Positions 18,198 to 27,235 of a stretch of 64,000 nucleotides of DNA are shown one piece after another. The notes beneath the pieces were generated by a model, which was not told where the DNA came from, did not search any database, and saw only the letters and a program-made list of their open reading frames with translations. Made by a program: the position numbers and the translations under genes. Origin of the DNA: Desulfovibrio sp. JC022. GTDB taxonomy: Bacteria > Desulfobacterota > Desulfovibrionia > Desulfovibrionales > Desulfovibrionaceae. Location: the NCBI RefSeq assembly GCF_010470665.1, contig NZ_VOPZ01000001.1, forward strand, positions 186,001 to 250,000. Reading direction: 5' to 3'. Each line of letters begins with the position of its first letter. Within the stretch, counting starts at the first letter, position 1.

Positions 18198-19193
18198 CTA
18201 ATTCTTAGCCGCCTGCAAATAAATCTTCTGAAATTCCGGTATGCCCACTTCTTCAGCCCAGTGCAGGTAGAGTGACTTTAGAAAATTGCGGCGCAGCTCC
18301 GGTGCAGCTTTAATGCGGTTTTTTATGGCCGCTTCCACATCCATCTCTTCAATTACATTATGCAGGGTCTGCGCGCGGTGGATGATGCGATGTGAGCTTT
18401 CGATCAATTTATTACCCTGCCGAGCAAGGCGTTCCCGTAATTCTTCATCATTTATTAGAAGATTATACTTTCCAAGCAGGTCTTCAACGTTGTTGGGTTC
18501 ATAGGTCAGCAGATGAACTCCATCCTCAAAAATATCAAAGAATCCGTTTTCGATTTTGGGAGTCAGTAGACATGCAGCGCAGGCGAGGGCTTCAAATACC
18601 CGGAAATTGAGGTCGCCGCGTTCGGCAATGTTGAGCACTACTTTTGCTCTGGGAAAAAGTTTGCTGAAATCGCCTTTAGTAATGTGCAGACCGGGCACAT
18701 GTTCAGCTACTTTATCGAGAAAAATTTTTCTTTCCGGGGTCAATTCCGCGCTGACATTACCTACAAAGAGCAGGTCCCATTCTTTTTGTGTTTCGGATGG
18801 AACATGATGGTCCATGACAATGGGCGGAAACCAGAGCAGCCGTGATTCCTTTAAACGGGGAGCAAAACGGTCCAGATGATCCTTCAGGCTGACCAGACAG
18901 ATATCGAATCCTTGGGCGTAAAAGGGGTACCAGCTGTGGATGTGGGTATCGATGCAGTGAAAAATGGTCAGGCAGGGGAAGTTTTCCACGCCTGCAAGGG
19001 GCGGAGCGATAGAGCGGTCGGCATAGACCACGGCATAAGGCTTAGTTCCGGTCTTTTCCAGAATATCCTGCCAAGTGAATACCTGCTGCCCCTGGATGGG
19101 GATGTGGACTGTTTTGTAGCCCAGTTCATCCATTCCGGTGCGGAAAAAGGTATTTCCGACCCATGCTATGATTTTGGTTTCTTGCTTGTTCAC
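18198..19193 (-). CDS. Glycosyltransferase-like protein (CgeB/GT-B type)
   Basis: A 331-residue protein without membrane segments. The C-terminal half has the GT-B signature region: DLLFVGNVSAE near residue 139, AKVVLNIAERGDLNFRVFEALACAACLLTP near 190-220, then NGFFDIFEDGVHLLTYEP. This is typical of CgeB-like or glycosyltransferase family 1/4 enzymes, where the EALACG-like glycine/acid segment binds the nucleotide sugar. The N-terminal half would bind the acceptor. The substrate is unknown. The start codon is GTG and no strong ribosome site is visible. The gene is alone, bounded by the palindrome on one side and a PilZ gene on the other. Confidence 0.7.
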   Translation of the reverse strand: MNKQETKIIAWVGNTFFRTGMDELGYKTVHIPIQGQQVFTWQDILEKTGTKPYAVVYADRSIAPPLAGVENFPCLTIFHCIDTHIHSWYPFYAQGFDICLVSLKDHLDRFAPRLKESRLLWFPPIVMDHHVPSETQKEWDLLFVGNVSAELTPERKIFLDKVAEHVPGLHITKGDFSKLFPRAKVVLNIAERGDLNFRVFEALACAACLLTPKIENGFFDIFEDGVHLLTYEPNNVEDLLGKYNLLINDEELRERLARQGNKLIESSHRIIHRAQTLHNVIEEMDVEAAIKNRIKAAPELRRNFLKSLYLHWAEEVGIPEFQKIYLQAAKN

Positions 19194-19250
19194 GAAGAGA
19201 AGATACCAATTAATCTTATTATTTGAAAGAGGCGGTCTCGGGTGTGCTTT

Positions 19251-19598
19251 TTACTTGAGCATATCGATCAGGGAGGGTTCATCAAGATCGAGGGATGGGA
19301 TAAATTTTACCCCGAAGACAGTGTCTTCCTGCCAGACAGCGACGGCCTTCTGGCTGCTGAGAAATCCAATTCTGTCATTAAATATGCAACCCCGGAAAAA
19401 AAGAACGTCGTCCCGCTTTATCCTATTGGAATCGCAGCTTGAATTGGTCATGAACTTCATTCCTTCCGTGGAAATATTGAGTATGGTTATATCAAGGTTT
19501 CCACCTGTTGACGCGGCAACGTCGCATTGCCGAAAAAAACCGTTGATGGATTCCAGCTCTATCCTTGTCTGTTTGCGTCGGTCTGATAATGTATTCAT
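19251..19598 (-). CDS. PilZ domain protein (c-di-GMP effector)
   Basis: A 115-residue single PilZ domain. Both c-di-GMP-binding motifs are present: the arginine motif DRRKQTR at residues 6-12, and D/NxSxxG as LNISTEG near residue 43. The first possible start is at 19625. The ATG at 19598 has GGGGAGG 6 bases upstream and places the arginine motif at the usual distance from the N-terminus. PilZ proteins couple c-di-GMP levels to motility or exopolysaccharide production. A GGDEF enzyme that could make the ligand is encoded divergently 250 bases away. Confidence 0.8.
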   Translation of the reverse strand: MNTLSDRRKQTRIELESINGFFRQCDVAASTGGNLDITILNISTEGMKFMTNSSCDSNRIKRDDVLFFRGCIFNDRIGFLSSQKAVAVWQEDTVFGVKFIPSLDLDEPSLIDMLK

Positions 19599-19876
19599 AT
19601 TTACCTCCCCAAGGGGAAAGAACACTATGATTCAATAAAATTCAAGTGAATTATTTTTTATGTTATTTGAGAATTATCATTTTAAATCATACCTTATTAC
19701 TCTGTTTCGTCTTTTCAAATGTTTACTGCTCGGCGGGTTAGATCAGTCTTGCATACAAGATTTGCAGGATTATTGAAAAATCATTGTTTTAGCTATTTGA
19801 TGAGTTATTGACGGTTGAGTTGTTTCACACATAGACTGATTATAAACAGGGCGAGATCAGGAGTACGGGGAAAATT

Positions 19877-21166
19877 ATGGGAGCAGAGAAGCTTCATAAG
19901 TATATATCGGAGTTGAAAGAGCAGCTGGAGCTACAGACCTTGCTGGCGGATTCTTCCTCTGAAGCTATCGGCGTGTTTGATGAGAAGGTGCGTTGTGTGG
20001 CTGTGAACAGGGAAGTGCTGGAAGTTCTGGGCTATACCCATGATGAAGTCATTGGCATGGGCGGGTTGGATCTTGTAGCTGAAGAGTATCGCGAATTGGT
20101 GCGGGAAAACATTTCCAGCAGGTACGAGCAGCCTTATTTTGTCATGGGTAGACGTAAGGACGGTTCTACTTTTCCTGCTGAAATCCGGGGGCGTACAGTG
20201 CAGCTTCGGGATAAGACCTACCGCATTTCAGCTATACGTGACATTTCTTATCTGAAAGCAACTGAAATGGAATTGCGCGAAACCCTGCATGAGTTGAAAA
20301 TTATTTTTGAAAGTAGCAAAGCCGGGATGATGTTCTTGAAGGGTGGGCGAATCCTGAAAAGGGCAAATCAGGCTCTTGCCGATATTCTGGGTTATGAGTC
20401 GCCTGCTGATATGGTCGGCTTGGGTATGATTGATCTGCACCTTACCGAAGAAAAATTTCATGAATTTGGTAAGTTATATTACTACACCCTCGTAAATAAA
20501 GCTCAGGTAAATATTGAATATCAGCTGAAGCGTAAGGACGGAAAATTTGTGTGGTGTTCTCTGTCCGGTCAGGCCGTGGATGTGAATGTTCCTGCTGACT
20601 TGAATCGCGGGGTGCTTTGGGTTGTGAATGATATTTCTCAGCGCAAGGCGGAAGAGAAGCGGCTGTTGTTGCTGGCAACCACAGACAGTCTTACCGGGGC
20701 CTACAATCGCAGGGAATTTTTTCGGCAGGTTGAATTGTTTATGCAGGGAGATAAACGTAATCCAGCTGGTCCGTCTATGTTGATGGTTGATCTTGATAAT
20801 TTTAAAAAGATAAATGACGCCCATGGGCATGAGGCTGGGGATGCAGTGCTGCGTCATTTTGCTGATATCTGTCGCAGTGTGATCAGGGATGATGATGTTT
20901 TTGCCCGCATGGGCGGGGAAGAGTTTGCAGTTTTTCTGCCCGGAACAGACCTTGCCGGAGGTATTGCTGTGGGAGAAAGGTTGTGCCGGAAATTTGCAGC
21001 GAGTGAAATTTCCATACAGTCTGGGATTATTAAGTGTACTGCAAGCATCGGGGTAGCCTCCATGAATTCGCGCAGGCTCGATACGAACAGGTTGTTGCGC
21101 ATGGCGGATATGGCCTTGTACGACGCAAAGGAGTCCGGTCGAAATCTGGTCTGTTTTTATGATTGA
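19877..21166 (+). CDS. Diguanylate cyclase with two PAS domains
   Basis: A 429-residue cytoplasmic sensor enzyme. An N-terminal coiled stretch is followed by PAS 1 (about residues 20-125) and PAS 2 (about 135-260, ending WVVNDISQRKAEEKR). A GGDEF domain occupies about 265-427. The active site is GGEEF, so it should be catalytically competent, with the TTDSLTGAYNRR and DNFKKINDAHGHEAGD signatures intact. A product-inhibition RxxD site (RDDD) lies five residues before GGEEF. It makes c-di-GMP in response to a signal sensed by the PAS domains; the ligand is not evident. No membrane segments are seen. The divergent PilZ gene may encode a partner. Confidence 0.93.
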   Translation: MGAEKLHKYISELKEQLELQTLLADSSSEAIGVFDEKVRCVAVNREVLEVLGYTHDEVIGMGGLDLVAEEYRELVRENISSRYEQPYFVMGRRKDGSTFPAEIRGRTVQLRDKTYRISAIRDISYLKATEMELRETLHELKIIFESSKAGMMFLKGGRILKRANQALADILGYESPADMVGLGMIDLHLTEEKFHEFGKLYYYTLVNKAQVNIEYQLKRKDGKFVWCSLSGQAVDVNVPADLNRGVLWVVNDISQRKAEEKRLLLLATTDSLTGAYNRREFFRQVELFMQGDKRNPAGPSMLMVDLDNFKKINDAHGHEAGDAVLRHFADICRSVIRDDDVFARMGGEEFAVFLPGTDLAGGIAVGERLCRKFAASEISIQSGIIKCTASIGVASMNSRRLDTNRLLRMADMALYDAKESGRNLVCFYD

Positions 21167-21321
21167 TTTTTTTAATGTCTCATTCCGCCCATTGAATTTG
21201 TTTTAACTCTTGGCTAAAGCCGCTAAAAAAGTTAAATGATTATGCTATAGGAAGTTGTAATAAAGTATTTAATGCGGCCTGAATTTCAGGGGATGGTCGT
21301 AACTAATAAAGTCAGGAGAAA

Positions 21322-21897
21322 GTGGTGAGGAAGTTACTTGTTGTTTTCGCATTGATCGGAATGATGCTTTCCGGGTGCGTGTACGTTAATATGGATGTCG
21401 AGAATAAACCTGTTCCGGGCACTGATTTCAGCGATTTTAAAACTTTTTCTTTTAAGCAGAAAAGCGAATCCAAGAAGGATCTTGAAGCTATTCTGCTCAA
21501 TACTGCCAAGCTGGAACTGGAAGCCAAGGGTTTTAAATATGACCCGAATTCACCCGATTTCGTGGTAGTGGTTAATTTCGGTTCCAAGGCATTCATGGAA
21601 AGGGGAGTTACCTACAAAAGGGAAGCTTACGAGTACGATTATATCAGCAAGACCAACTCTGAAATAGGTGTGGTCAAGACCGCTGATGCCCCCCGTGTGG
21701 ATAACACCGTGCGGATCTATCTGATGACTCCCCATGATGAGGGTTTGAAAACATACCTCTGGCGCGGAAAGGCCACCAGTCAGGACCGTGAAGGTCTGGA
21801 TATTGTCGGTAAATGTCTGGTCAAAGGCGCGTTGCTGAAATTTCCCGCAGTTGATGGAAAGTTTCGTGAGAAGTTGAATGTAAGGGATTGCGAATAA
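21322..21897 (+). CDS. DUF4136-type lipoprotein
   Basis: A 191-residue predicted lipoprotein. The signal ends in a lipobox (MLSGC, Cys19-20), followed by VYVNMDVENKP and the PGTDFSDFKTFSF start of the DUF4136 fold. Further on are an ELEAKGF helix and the DFVVVVNF strand that characterise these small envelope proteins. Function is unknown. Two consecutive GTG codons (21322, 21325) can start it; AGGAGAA lies just upstream and the second GTG has the better spacing. It is monocistronic, with a strong terminator downstream. Confidence 0.75.
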   Translation: MVRKLLVVFALIGMMLSGCVYVNMDVENKPVPGTDFSDFKTFSFKQKSESKKDLEAILLNTAKLELEAKGFKYDPNSPDFVVVVNFGSKAFMERGVTYKREAYEYDYISKTNSEIGVVKTADAPRVDNTVRIYLMTPHDEGLKTYLWRGKATSQDREGLDIVGKCLVKGALLKFPAVDGKFREKLNVRDCE

Positions 21898-21920
21898 ACG
21901 ATCATTTTAAATAGTTGCTA

Positions 21921-21959
21921 AAAAAGAAGCCCCCGGACAACTCCGGGGGCTTCTTTTTT
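21921..21959 (+). terminator. Rho-independent terminator of the DUF4136 gene
   Basis: AGAAGCCCCCGGA pairs with TCCGGGGGCTTCT around a four-base loop, followed by a T run. Confidence 0.92.
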
Positions 21960-22065
21960 GGTCTGGTGGAAAATTTTCGTGGGTACTTGACTTCGATGAA
22001 GATGAATGGCATTCCTTGATCACTATATAACAATATTTTTATATATTGAATTTGATTTGTATGCG

Positions 22066-22218
22066 CCCGCAGGAAACGGAAGATGGTGAAAATCCGTCGC
22101 AGGCGCGCTGCTGTAACCGGGCATAATTCAGGGTGATGGTGTCGATTCACTGTTTTGAGAACGGGAAGGATCGATACTGTGCGTCAAACTGTCCGGAAGC
22201 CAGAAGACGTCCTGCGGG
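22066..22218 (+). promoter_or_regulatory. Cobalamin riboswitch upstream of metE
   Basis: The closing P1 stem is perfect: CCCGCAGG at 22066 pairs with CCTGCGGG at 22211. Between them lie the core GATGGTGAAAATCCGTC, GCGCTGCTGTAAC and the 3' box AGCCAGAAGACGTCCTGC. A GACCT...AGGTC hairpin follows, and then the metE ribosome site (CGGAG), which would form the expression platform. This arrangement is expected: B12 represses the B12-independent methionine synthase. Confidence 0.93.
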
Positions 22219-22295
22219 AGTGAGTGCCGGACCTCGCGAACAGGTCTGTGAAACAGGGATAAATATCTCGGTCACTTGAAACACGGAGAATTATT

Positions 22296-24569
22296 ATGCT
22301 GACGCACACTTTAGGTTATCCCAGAATGGGCAGTAACCGCGAACTCAAACGTAAACTTGAATCATACTGGAGAGGTGAAGCCGGGGCGGATGATCTCGCA
22401 CTTACTTCCAGAAAATTGCGTGAACTGCATTGGGATGACCAGAAGCAGGCTGGAGTTGATCTGATACCGGTAGGTGATTTTTCCTACTATGACCACATGC
22501 TTGATAATGCAGTCAGGTTCGGTGTTATCCCCGGCAGATATAATGTGGAAGGAAACAAAATTTCCCTTGATGATTATTTCAGGATGGCCCGTGGTGAAGC
22601 TGGAGAGAACGGCGTGGCGGCCATGGAAATGACAAAGTGGTTTGATACCAACTACCATTACCTCGTGCCTGAATTTAAAAGTGACCAGAAGTTTTTTCTT
22701 GCCGATACATCTTTGCTTGAACAGGTTGATGAAGCGGCTTTGCTTGGGCACAGAATCAAGGCCGTCCTGCCCGGACCATTGACCTTTTTGCTGTTGGGTA
22801 AGTGCGCGGATCAGGAATTTGATCGTTTGGATTTGTTGGAAAACCTGCTGCCAGCTTACGTGGAACTAATTGAGAAGCTCTCCGCCAAATGCGAGTGGAT
22901 TCAATTTGATGAGCCTATTCTGGCCCTCGATCTCGACGAGTCGGTGCGTAAGCTTTTCAACCCTGTTTACCGCACCTTTAAAGAAGCAGCCTTAAATTCC
23001 AAAATTCTTGTTGCCTCCTATTTTGGAGGTCTGGGTGATAATCTTGAAACTGCTACCTCTTTGCCTGTCGATGCTTTGCATGTTGACCTCGTACGCGGTT
23101 CACAGGACCTTGAACCGCTGCTTGTAAATCTGGCGGATAATTTAAGCCTTTCCCTCGGTGTAGTAGACGGCAGGAATATCTGGCGGGCTGATCTTGATAA
23201 GGGTGTTGCTGCTGTGAAGTCCGCAAAGACTGTGCTTGGCGAAGAACGGGTCTTGGTAGCTCCTTCATGTTCACTTCTGCATGTCCCTTTTGATCTTGAG
23301 CTGGAAACAAAGCTGGACGTGGAAATTAAATCTTGGATGGCGTTTGCCCGCCAGAAGTGTGTAGAAATCAGGACCATCGCTGATGCAGCAGCAGGTAAGG
23401 ATGTTGAAGCTTTTCTGGTTGATAACCGCGGCATTCTTGGCTCCCGGAAGAAAAGTCCGAGGGTTAACAATCTACAGGTTGCCCGGAGACTGGCTGAACT
23501 AAAACCTGAAGATTACCAGCGTAAATCCACTTATACCAAGCGTGCTGAAATTCAGCGCGGGCTCGGTTTTCCTCTTTTGCCCACAACCACTATCGGTTCT
23601 TTTCCCCAGACTCCGGAAGTGCGTTCCACCAGAAGCGGTTTTAAGAACGGTCGTATTGAGCGGGCTGATTACGAAAGCTTTATGCACGGATACATCGAAG
23701 ACTGCATCCGTCGTCAGGAGGAAATCGGGCTTGATGTGCTGGTTCACGGTGAACCTGAACGCAACGACATGGTTGAATATTTCGGCGAAAATTTTGACGG
23801 CTACTGCTTTACGTCCAACGGCTGGGTGCAGAGTTACGGTTCCCGTTGCGTGAAACCTCCGGTGATTTTCGGTGATGTGTCCCGTCCCGGTCCCATTACC
23901 GTGGATTGGATCAATTATGCCCGCTCCCTTTCAGAGCGTGAAGTCAAGGGTATGCTCACCGGACCGGTAACCATCCTGTGCTGGAGTTTTGTTCGTGATG
24001 ACCAGCCCCGCAGTGAAACCTGCCGTCAGATCGCACTGGCCGTGCGTGATGAGGTGGCTGATCTTGAAAAGAGCGGGGTTAAAGTTATTCAGATTGACGA
24101 ACCCGCCCTGCGTGAAGGTCTGCCTCTGCGTAAGGCAGAACAACCAGAATATTTGAAGTGGGCAGAGGAGTGCTTTCGTCTCTCCGCTTCCTGCGTTGAG
24201 GATGCCACCCAGATTCATACCCACATGTGTTACTGCGAATTCGATGAAATCATGGATTCCATTGCCGCCCTTGATGCCGATGTCATCAGCATCGAGGCCA
24301 GTCGCAGTCGCATGGAACTCTTAGGTAGCTTCAATCGGTTCAGCTATCCCAATGAAGTCGGTCCCGGTGTTTACGATATCCATAGTCCGGCAATTCCGGC
24401 TGAAGATGATATGGCCCTGCTGCTGGAAAAAGCTCTGGAAGTCATTCCCGCAGAACGGCTTTGGGTAAATCCGGATTGCGGACTCAAGACCCGCAAATGG
24501 GATGAGGTTGTCCCGGCTCTTAAAAATATGGTTCAGGCGGCTAAGAAAGTACGCCGTGAGATTCAATAA
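22296..24569 (+). CDS. metE: Cobalamin-independent methionine synthase
   Basis: A 757-residue MetE with the two barrel halves. The C-terminal half carries the zinc site: His643 and Cys645 in HTHMCYCEF, the glutamate in ISIEASRS and Cys728 in NPDCGLKTR. The N-terminal LGYPRMGSNRELK folate-side motif is present at residues 6-18, and LPTTTIGSFPQT begins the catalytic half near residue 429. It methylates homocysteine using methyltetrahydrofolate-polyglutamate in the cytoplasm. The gene sits directly behind a cobalamin riboswitch and is followed by metF, which supplies the methyl donor. Full length, no anomalies. Confidence 0.97.
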   Translation: MLTHTLGYPRMGSNRELKRKLESYWRGEAGADDLALTSRKLRELHWDDQKQAGVDLIPVGDFSYYDHMLDNAVRFGVIPGRYNVEGNKISLDDYFRMARGEAGENGVAAMEMTKWFDTNYHYLVPEFKSDQKFFLADTSLLEQVDEAALLGHRIKAVLPGPLTFLLLGKCADQEFDRLDLLENLLPAYVELIEKLSAKCEWIQFDEPILALDLDESVRKLFNPVYRTFKEAALNSKILVASYFGGLGDNLETATSLPVDALHVDLVRGSQDLEPLLVNLADNLSLSLGVVDGRNIWRADLDKGVAAVKSAKTVLGEERVLVAPSCSLLHVPFDLELETKLDVEIKSWMAFARQKCVEIRTIADAAAGKDVEAFLVDNRGILGSRKKSPRVNNLQVARRLAELKPEDYQRKSTYTKRAEIQRGLGFPLLPTTTIGSFPQTPEVRSTRSGFKNGRIERADYESFMHGYIEDCIRRQEEIGLDVLVHGEPERNDMVEYFGENFDGYCFTSNGWVQSYGSRCVKPPVIFGDVSRPGPITVDWINYARSLSEREVKGMLTGPVTILCWSFVRDDQPRSETCRQIALAVRDEVADLEKSGVKVIQIDEPALREGLPLRKAEQPEYLKWAEECFRLSASCVEDATQIHTHMCYCEFDEIMDSIAALDADVISIEASRSRMELLGSFNRFSYPNEVGPGVYDIHSPAIPAEDDMALLLEKALEVIPAERLWVNPDCGLKTRKWDEVVPALKNMVQAAKKVRREIQ

Positions 24570-24581
24570 AGATAAATAAAC

Positions 24582-24609
24582 TTCCCGGACCGTACCTGCG
24601 GTCCGGGAA
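24582..24609 (+). other. Intercistronic hairpin between metE and metF
   Basis: TTCCCGGACCG pairs with CGGTCCGGGAA around a six-base loop. No T run follows, so it is more likely an RNA-stability or partial-attenuation element than a full terminator. Confidence 0.7.
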
Positions 24610-24634
24610 CCAAGCAGATAAAATGGAGAATTAA

Positions 24635-25516
24635 ATGCAGGTGGCACAGAATATCAATAAGGCTGGACAATTTTTTTCCTTTGAATTTTTTCCGCCCAAG
24701 GATAAATCCACATGGCCCGTGTTTATGGAAAGGGCCGCAAGGCTGGCCGCTTTGAAGCCTCTTTTCGCATCAGTAACTTACGGAGCGGGCGGAACCAGCC
24801 ACGACAATTCCCTTGAAATATGTTCCCGGCTGAAAAAGGATATGGGTATTGATATTCTTGCCCATCTGACTTGTGTCGGTGCCAGCGAGCAGTCCATTGA
24901 TGAATTTGTCAGCCGTCTTGGTGAGGCAGGGGTCTCGGATATTCTGGCCCTTGGCGGGGATGGAGTGAAAGACGCCAATGGAGAAGGGCAAAGCCGTTTC
25001 ATGCATGCTTCAGATCTTGTGGAGTATGTGAATGGTAAATTTTCCGAAGTGGGCATGGCTGTGGCCGGATATCCCGGCGGACATCCGGAGTCTCCGTCTA
25101 TTGCCACGGATATTGAGATCCACAATTCCAAGCTTGCCAAAGGTGCGGACTTCACCATGACCCAGTTGTTTTTCGATAACAGGCTCTACTTCGATTATGT
25201 GGACAGGCTGGCGGAACTCAGCAGTACTACCCCGGTAATCCCCGGTGTATTGCCCATTCAATCTTTAAGTTCCCTGCGTCGGATTATGTCCCTGTGCGGT
25301 GCAGCCATTCCCGGCGATCTTTATTGCGGAGTGGAAAAGGCCTTTGATAAGGGCGGCGATGAGGCTGTTATGGAGTTCGGTTTTGACTTTGCACGCAAAC
25401 AGATCGCGGACCTGCTTGATAAGGGCGCACCCGGAGTGCATATTTACAGTTTGAACCGCGCAGCCATGTGTGAAAGGTTGATTACTGACTTGAAGAGTGA
25501 CGGATATTTTAATTAA
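24635..25516 (+). CDS. metF: Methylenetetrahydrofolate reductase
   Basis: A 293-residue FAD-dependent TIM-barrel enzyme that reduces 5,10-methylene-THF to 5-methyl-THF. Family motifs: SFEFFPPK near residue 14, FASVTYGAGGTSHD near 45, ILALGGDG near 107, and DFTMTQLFFDNRLYFDYVD near 168-186. It is in the metE transcription unit (65-base gap containing a hairpin), so it should also fall under cobalamin control. GGAG lies 7 bases before the ATG. It ends just before a bidirectional terminator. Confidence 0.95.
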   Translation: MQVAQNINKAGQFFSFEFFPPKDKSTWPVFMERAARLAALKPLFASVTYGAGGTSHDNSLEICSRLKKDMGIDILAHLTCVGASEQSIDEFVSRLGEAGVSDILALGGDGVKDANGEGQSRFMHASDLVEYVNGKFSEVGMAVAGYPGGHPESPSIATDIEIHNSKLAKGADFTMTQLFFDNRLYFDYVDRLAELSSTTPVIPGVLPIQSLSSLRRIMSLCGAAIPGDLYCGVEKAFDKGGDEAVMEFGFDFARKQIADLLDKGAPGVHIYSLNRAAMCERLITDLKSDGYFN

Positions 25517-25542
25517 CTTTTTCAATGTTTCATTGCTACGTA

Positions 25543-25580
25543 AAAAATCCCTTCAACCCAATCGGGTCGAAGGGATTTTT
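25543..25580. terminator. Bidirectional terminator after metF
   Basis: AAAAATCCCTTCAACCC pairs with GGGTCGAAGGGATTTTT with one mismatch and a four-base loop. It lies between the convergent metF and secreted-protein genes. Confidence 0.9.
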
Positions 25581-25587
25581 GCTAACA

Positions 25588-25611
25588 GGGATTCCAAGGG
25601 GATTTAGTCCC
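25588..25611. repeat. Tail of the dispersed repeat family (copy D)
   Basis: GGGATTCCAAGGGGATTTAG plus TCCC is, when reversed, nearly the same as GGGACTAAGCCCCTTTGGAA plus TCCC at 54126-54149. Confidence 0.55.
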
Positions 25612-25613
25612 TT

Positions 25614-26273
25614 CTACAAAAAACCTTTAAATGTATCGGCGATCTGGGCAGCGGTCTTTACCCGCTCCGGCCCGTGTTCGATGATAAAGGGCAGAATCTT
25701 ATCAGAGTAACTGCCCAGCCCGGAAAGAAGGGTTTCGCTCAGTCCCTTGGCTGAAGGTGAGGCGATAAAGTTCTTGATTTCAGTGTACAGGGTCTTGGCT
25801 TCGCTTACGGAATCATTGCCGGAAGTATAGGCTGTGGAGGCATGACCGTAGACTTTTTGGGCTTTCTCAATACTTCCGGGAGTAGTGATTATCTTGGTCA
25901 ATTTTGAAGTCAGTGAGGAATCAGTTGTGCCGGAATCCATGCTTTCAGAAAATCCGACCAGCTTGGCAAGTCTGGTCATTGCTGAACCGGAGCCGATGTC
26001 GCCTAGTTTTGAAGTCAGGGCTGCGCCTTCGTCCGGGTTGAGCAGGCTCATGGTCGCGGTCTGGGCATCAACGAGGTTTTCCGTGGAATCGTAAAAGCCG
26101 TTGTAAACATTTTTAGCCCGGTCGAGCAGGCTGGCACCTTCTGCCGCACTCTTGGCTGTTTCAGCGGAGGAAGACAGGTCGTTCAGACTGAATGCCTGAG
26201 CTGCCGGTGTTTGAAAAAGCATGCATACTGCCAGCAGGGAAAGGGCTATCATAAGGGAACGGTTGTTTTTCAT
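25614..26273 (-). CDS. Exported hypothetical protein
   Basis: A 219-residue protein with a clear Sec signal peptide (Lys/Arg start, hydrophobic core, cleavage near AQA-FS at about residue 27). The mature part is helical and rich in Ser/Ala/Thr with repeated SLTSKL-type segments: AALTSKLGDIGSG and DSSLTSKLTKI. I do not recognise a family. It is probably periplasmic. GGAG lies 10 bases before the ATG. It is transcribed alone, back-to-back with the solute-binding protein gene at 26378. Confidence 0.6.
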   Translation of the reverse strand: MKNNRSLMIALSLLAVCMLFQTPAAQAFSLNDLSSSAETAKSAAEGASLLDRAKNVYNGFYDSTENLVDAQTATMSLLNPDEGAALTSKLGDIGSGSAMTRLAKLVGFSESMDSGTTDSSLTSKLTKIITTPGSIEKAQKVYGHASTAYTSGNDSVSEAKTLYTEIKNFIASPSAKGLSETLLSGLGSYSDKILPFIIEHGPERVKTAAQIADTFKGFL

Positions 26274-26377
26274 CTTGCTATCTCCATTTTTAAGTTAGAA
26301 GTGCAGTATACTTGAATGGTGGAAATTTGCCATTAGAAAGCTGAGCTCTTTAACCTTGTGTTTCTTTATGTTAATCA

Positions 26378-27172
26378 ATGGAAAATGTGGGGTGTGTTTT
26401 GCGCTTAAAAATATTGCTGATATTAATATTGCTTTTTTGTTCGTACCGCCCGTGCAGTGCGCAGGATTTGAAGTTTTCCTGCATAAAAGGATTGGTTGAA
26501 CAAGAAATCGGCACATATATCCTTCCGCATGTATACAAGCATCTCAACATGGATATTAAGATTTTTCCCATGCCCGGCAAGCGTGCCCAACGATCTGTTG
26601 AAACCGGTCTGGTTGATGGTGAGGTCATGCGTATTTATTCCTATGGCGGAGAAGTTCCCGGTGTTATACGCGTAGAGCCTGCTTATTTTTACCTTGATAC
26701 CACCCCCTATGCGCGAAAGGGCAGTGGGATAAAAATTGATTCAGTCGATGATTTGCTGAAATATAAGGTCGTTAAAATTCGGGGTGTTAAACATACTGAA
26801 AAAGTCACCGCGATGATGGACAGTGTTTACAATTTGGACAGTGTTTACAATTTGGACAGTGTTTACAATTTGGACAGTCCTGAGCAGATGGTTAAATATC
26901 TGGAGTGCGGTCGGGCTGATGTTGCTCTGGCCAACTCATTGAATTGGAAATACCTGCTTACCAAAATGGATTTCGATGATATTGTCCCAGCTGGGCCGCC
27001 TTTGCAGAAACTGCCTTTGTATCATTATCTGGATAAACGCCATGCGCGGTTGGCGGAAAAGGTCGGGGATGTGATTAAAAAGATGAAGGAAAGTGGAGAG
27101 CTTGATAAGCTGATAAAAGAAGCTGAAGAAAAGTTTTTTGGTTCGGTGGATGAATCTCGCTTCAAACACTAG
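26378..27172 (+). CDS. Periplasmic solute-binding protein, family 3-like
   Basis: A 264-residue exported protein with a signal peptide (about residues 10-30, cleavage after CSA). The rest resembles the bacterial extracellular solute-binding protein family 3 fold in its orphan form. DDLLKYKVVKIRGVKHTEKV is the first domain crossover and YLECGRADVALANSLNW is typical of the second lobe. No permease or ATPase genes are adjacent, so it may be an orphan sensor-type binding protein. It contains three perfect in-frame copies of an 18-bp unit encoding DSVYNL (residues 148-165), inserted in a normally compact region. The start is the ATG at 26378. Confidence 0.72.
   Translation: MENVGCVLRLKILLILILLFCSYRPCSAQDLKFSCIKGLVEQEIGTYILPHVYKHLNMDIKIFPMPGKRAQRSVETGLVDGEVMRIYSYGGEVPGVIRVEPAYFYLDTTPYARKGSGIKIDSVDDLLKYKVVKIRGVKHTEKVTAMMDSVYNLDSVYNLDSVYNLDSPEQMVKYLECGRADVALANSLNWKYLLTKMDFDDIVPAGPPLQKLPLYHYLDKRHARLAEKVGDVIKKMKESGELDKLIKEAEEKFFGSVDESRFKH
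26819..26878 (+). repeat. In-frame 18-bp tandem repeat (3.3 copies)
   Basis: GACAGTGTTTACAATTTG is repeated exactly at 26819, 26837 and 26855, followed by a partial GACAGT. Each unit encodes Asp-Ser-Val-Tyr-Asn-Leu. The perfect identity indicates recent expansion. Confidence 0.97.
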
Positions 27173-27180
27173 GCGTAAAA

Positions 27181-27216
27181 AAAAGGCCGCAACATCTTAA
27201 AATGTTGCAGCCTTTT
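27181..27216. terminator. Bidirectional terminator
   Basis: AAAAGGCCGCAACAT...ATGTTGCAGCCTTTT, followed by further T. It lies between the solute-binding protein gene and the convergent proW-like gene, and belongs to the GCCGCAAC-stem terminator group seen repeatedly here. Confidence 0.88.
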
Positions 27217-27235
27217 TGTCTTTGAATGCTGCTGG

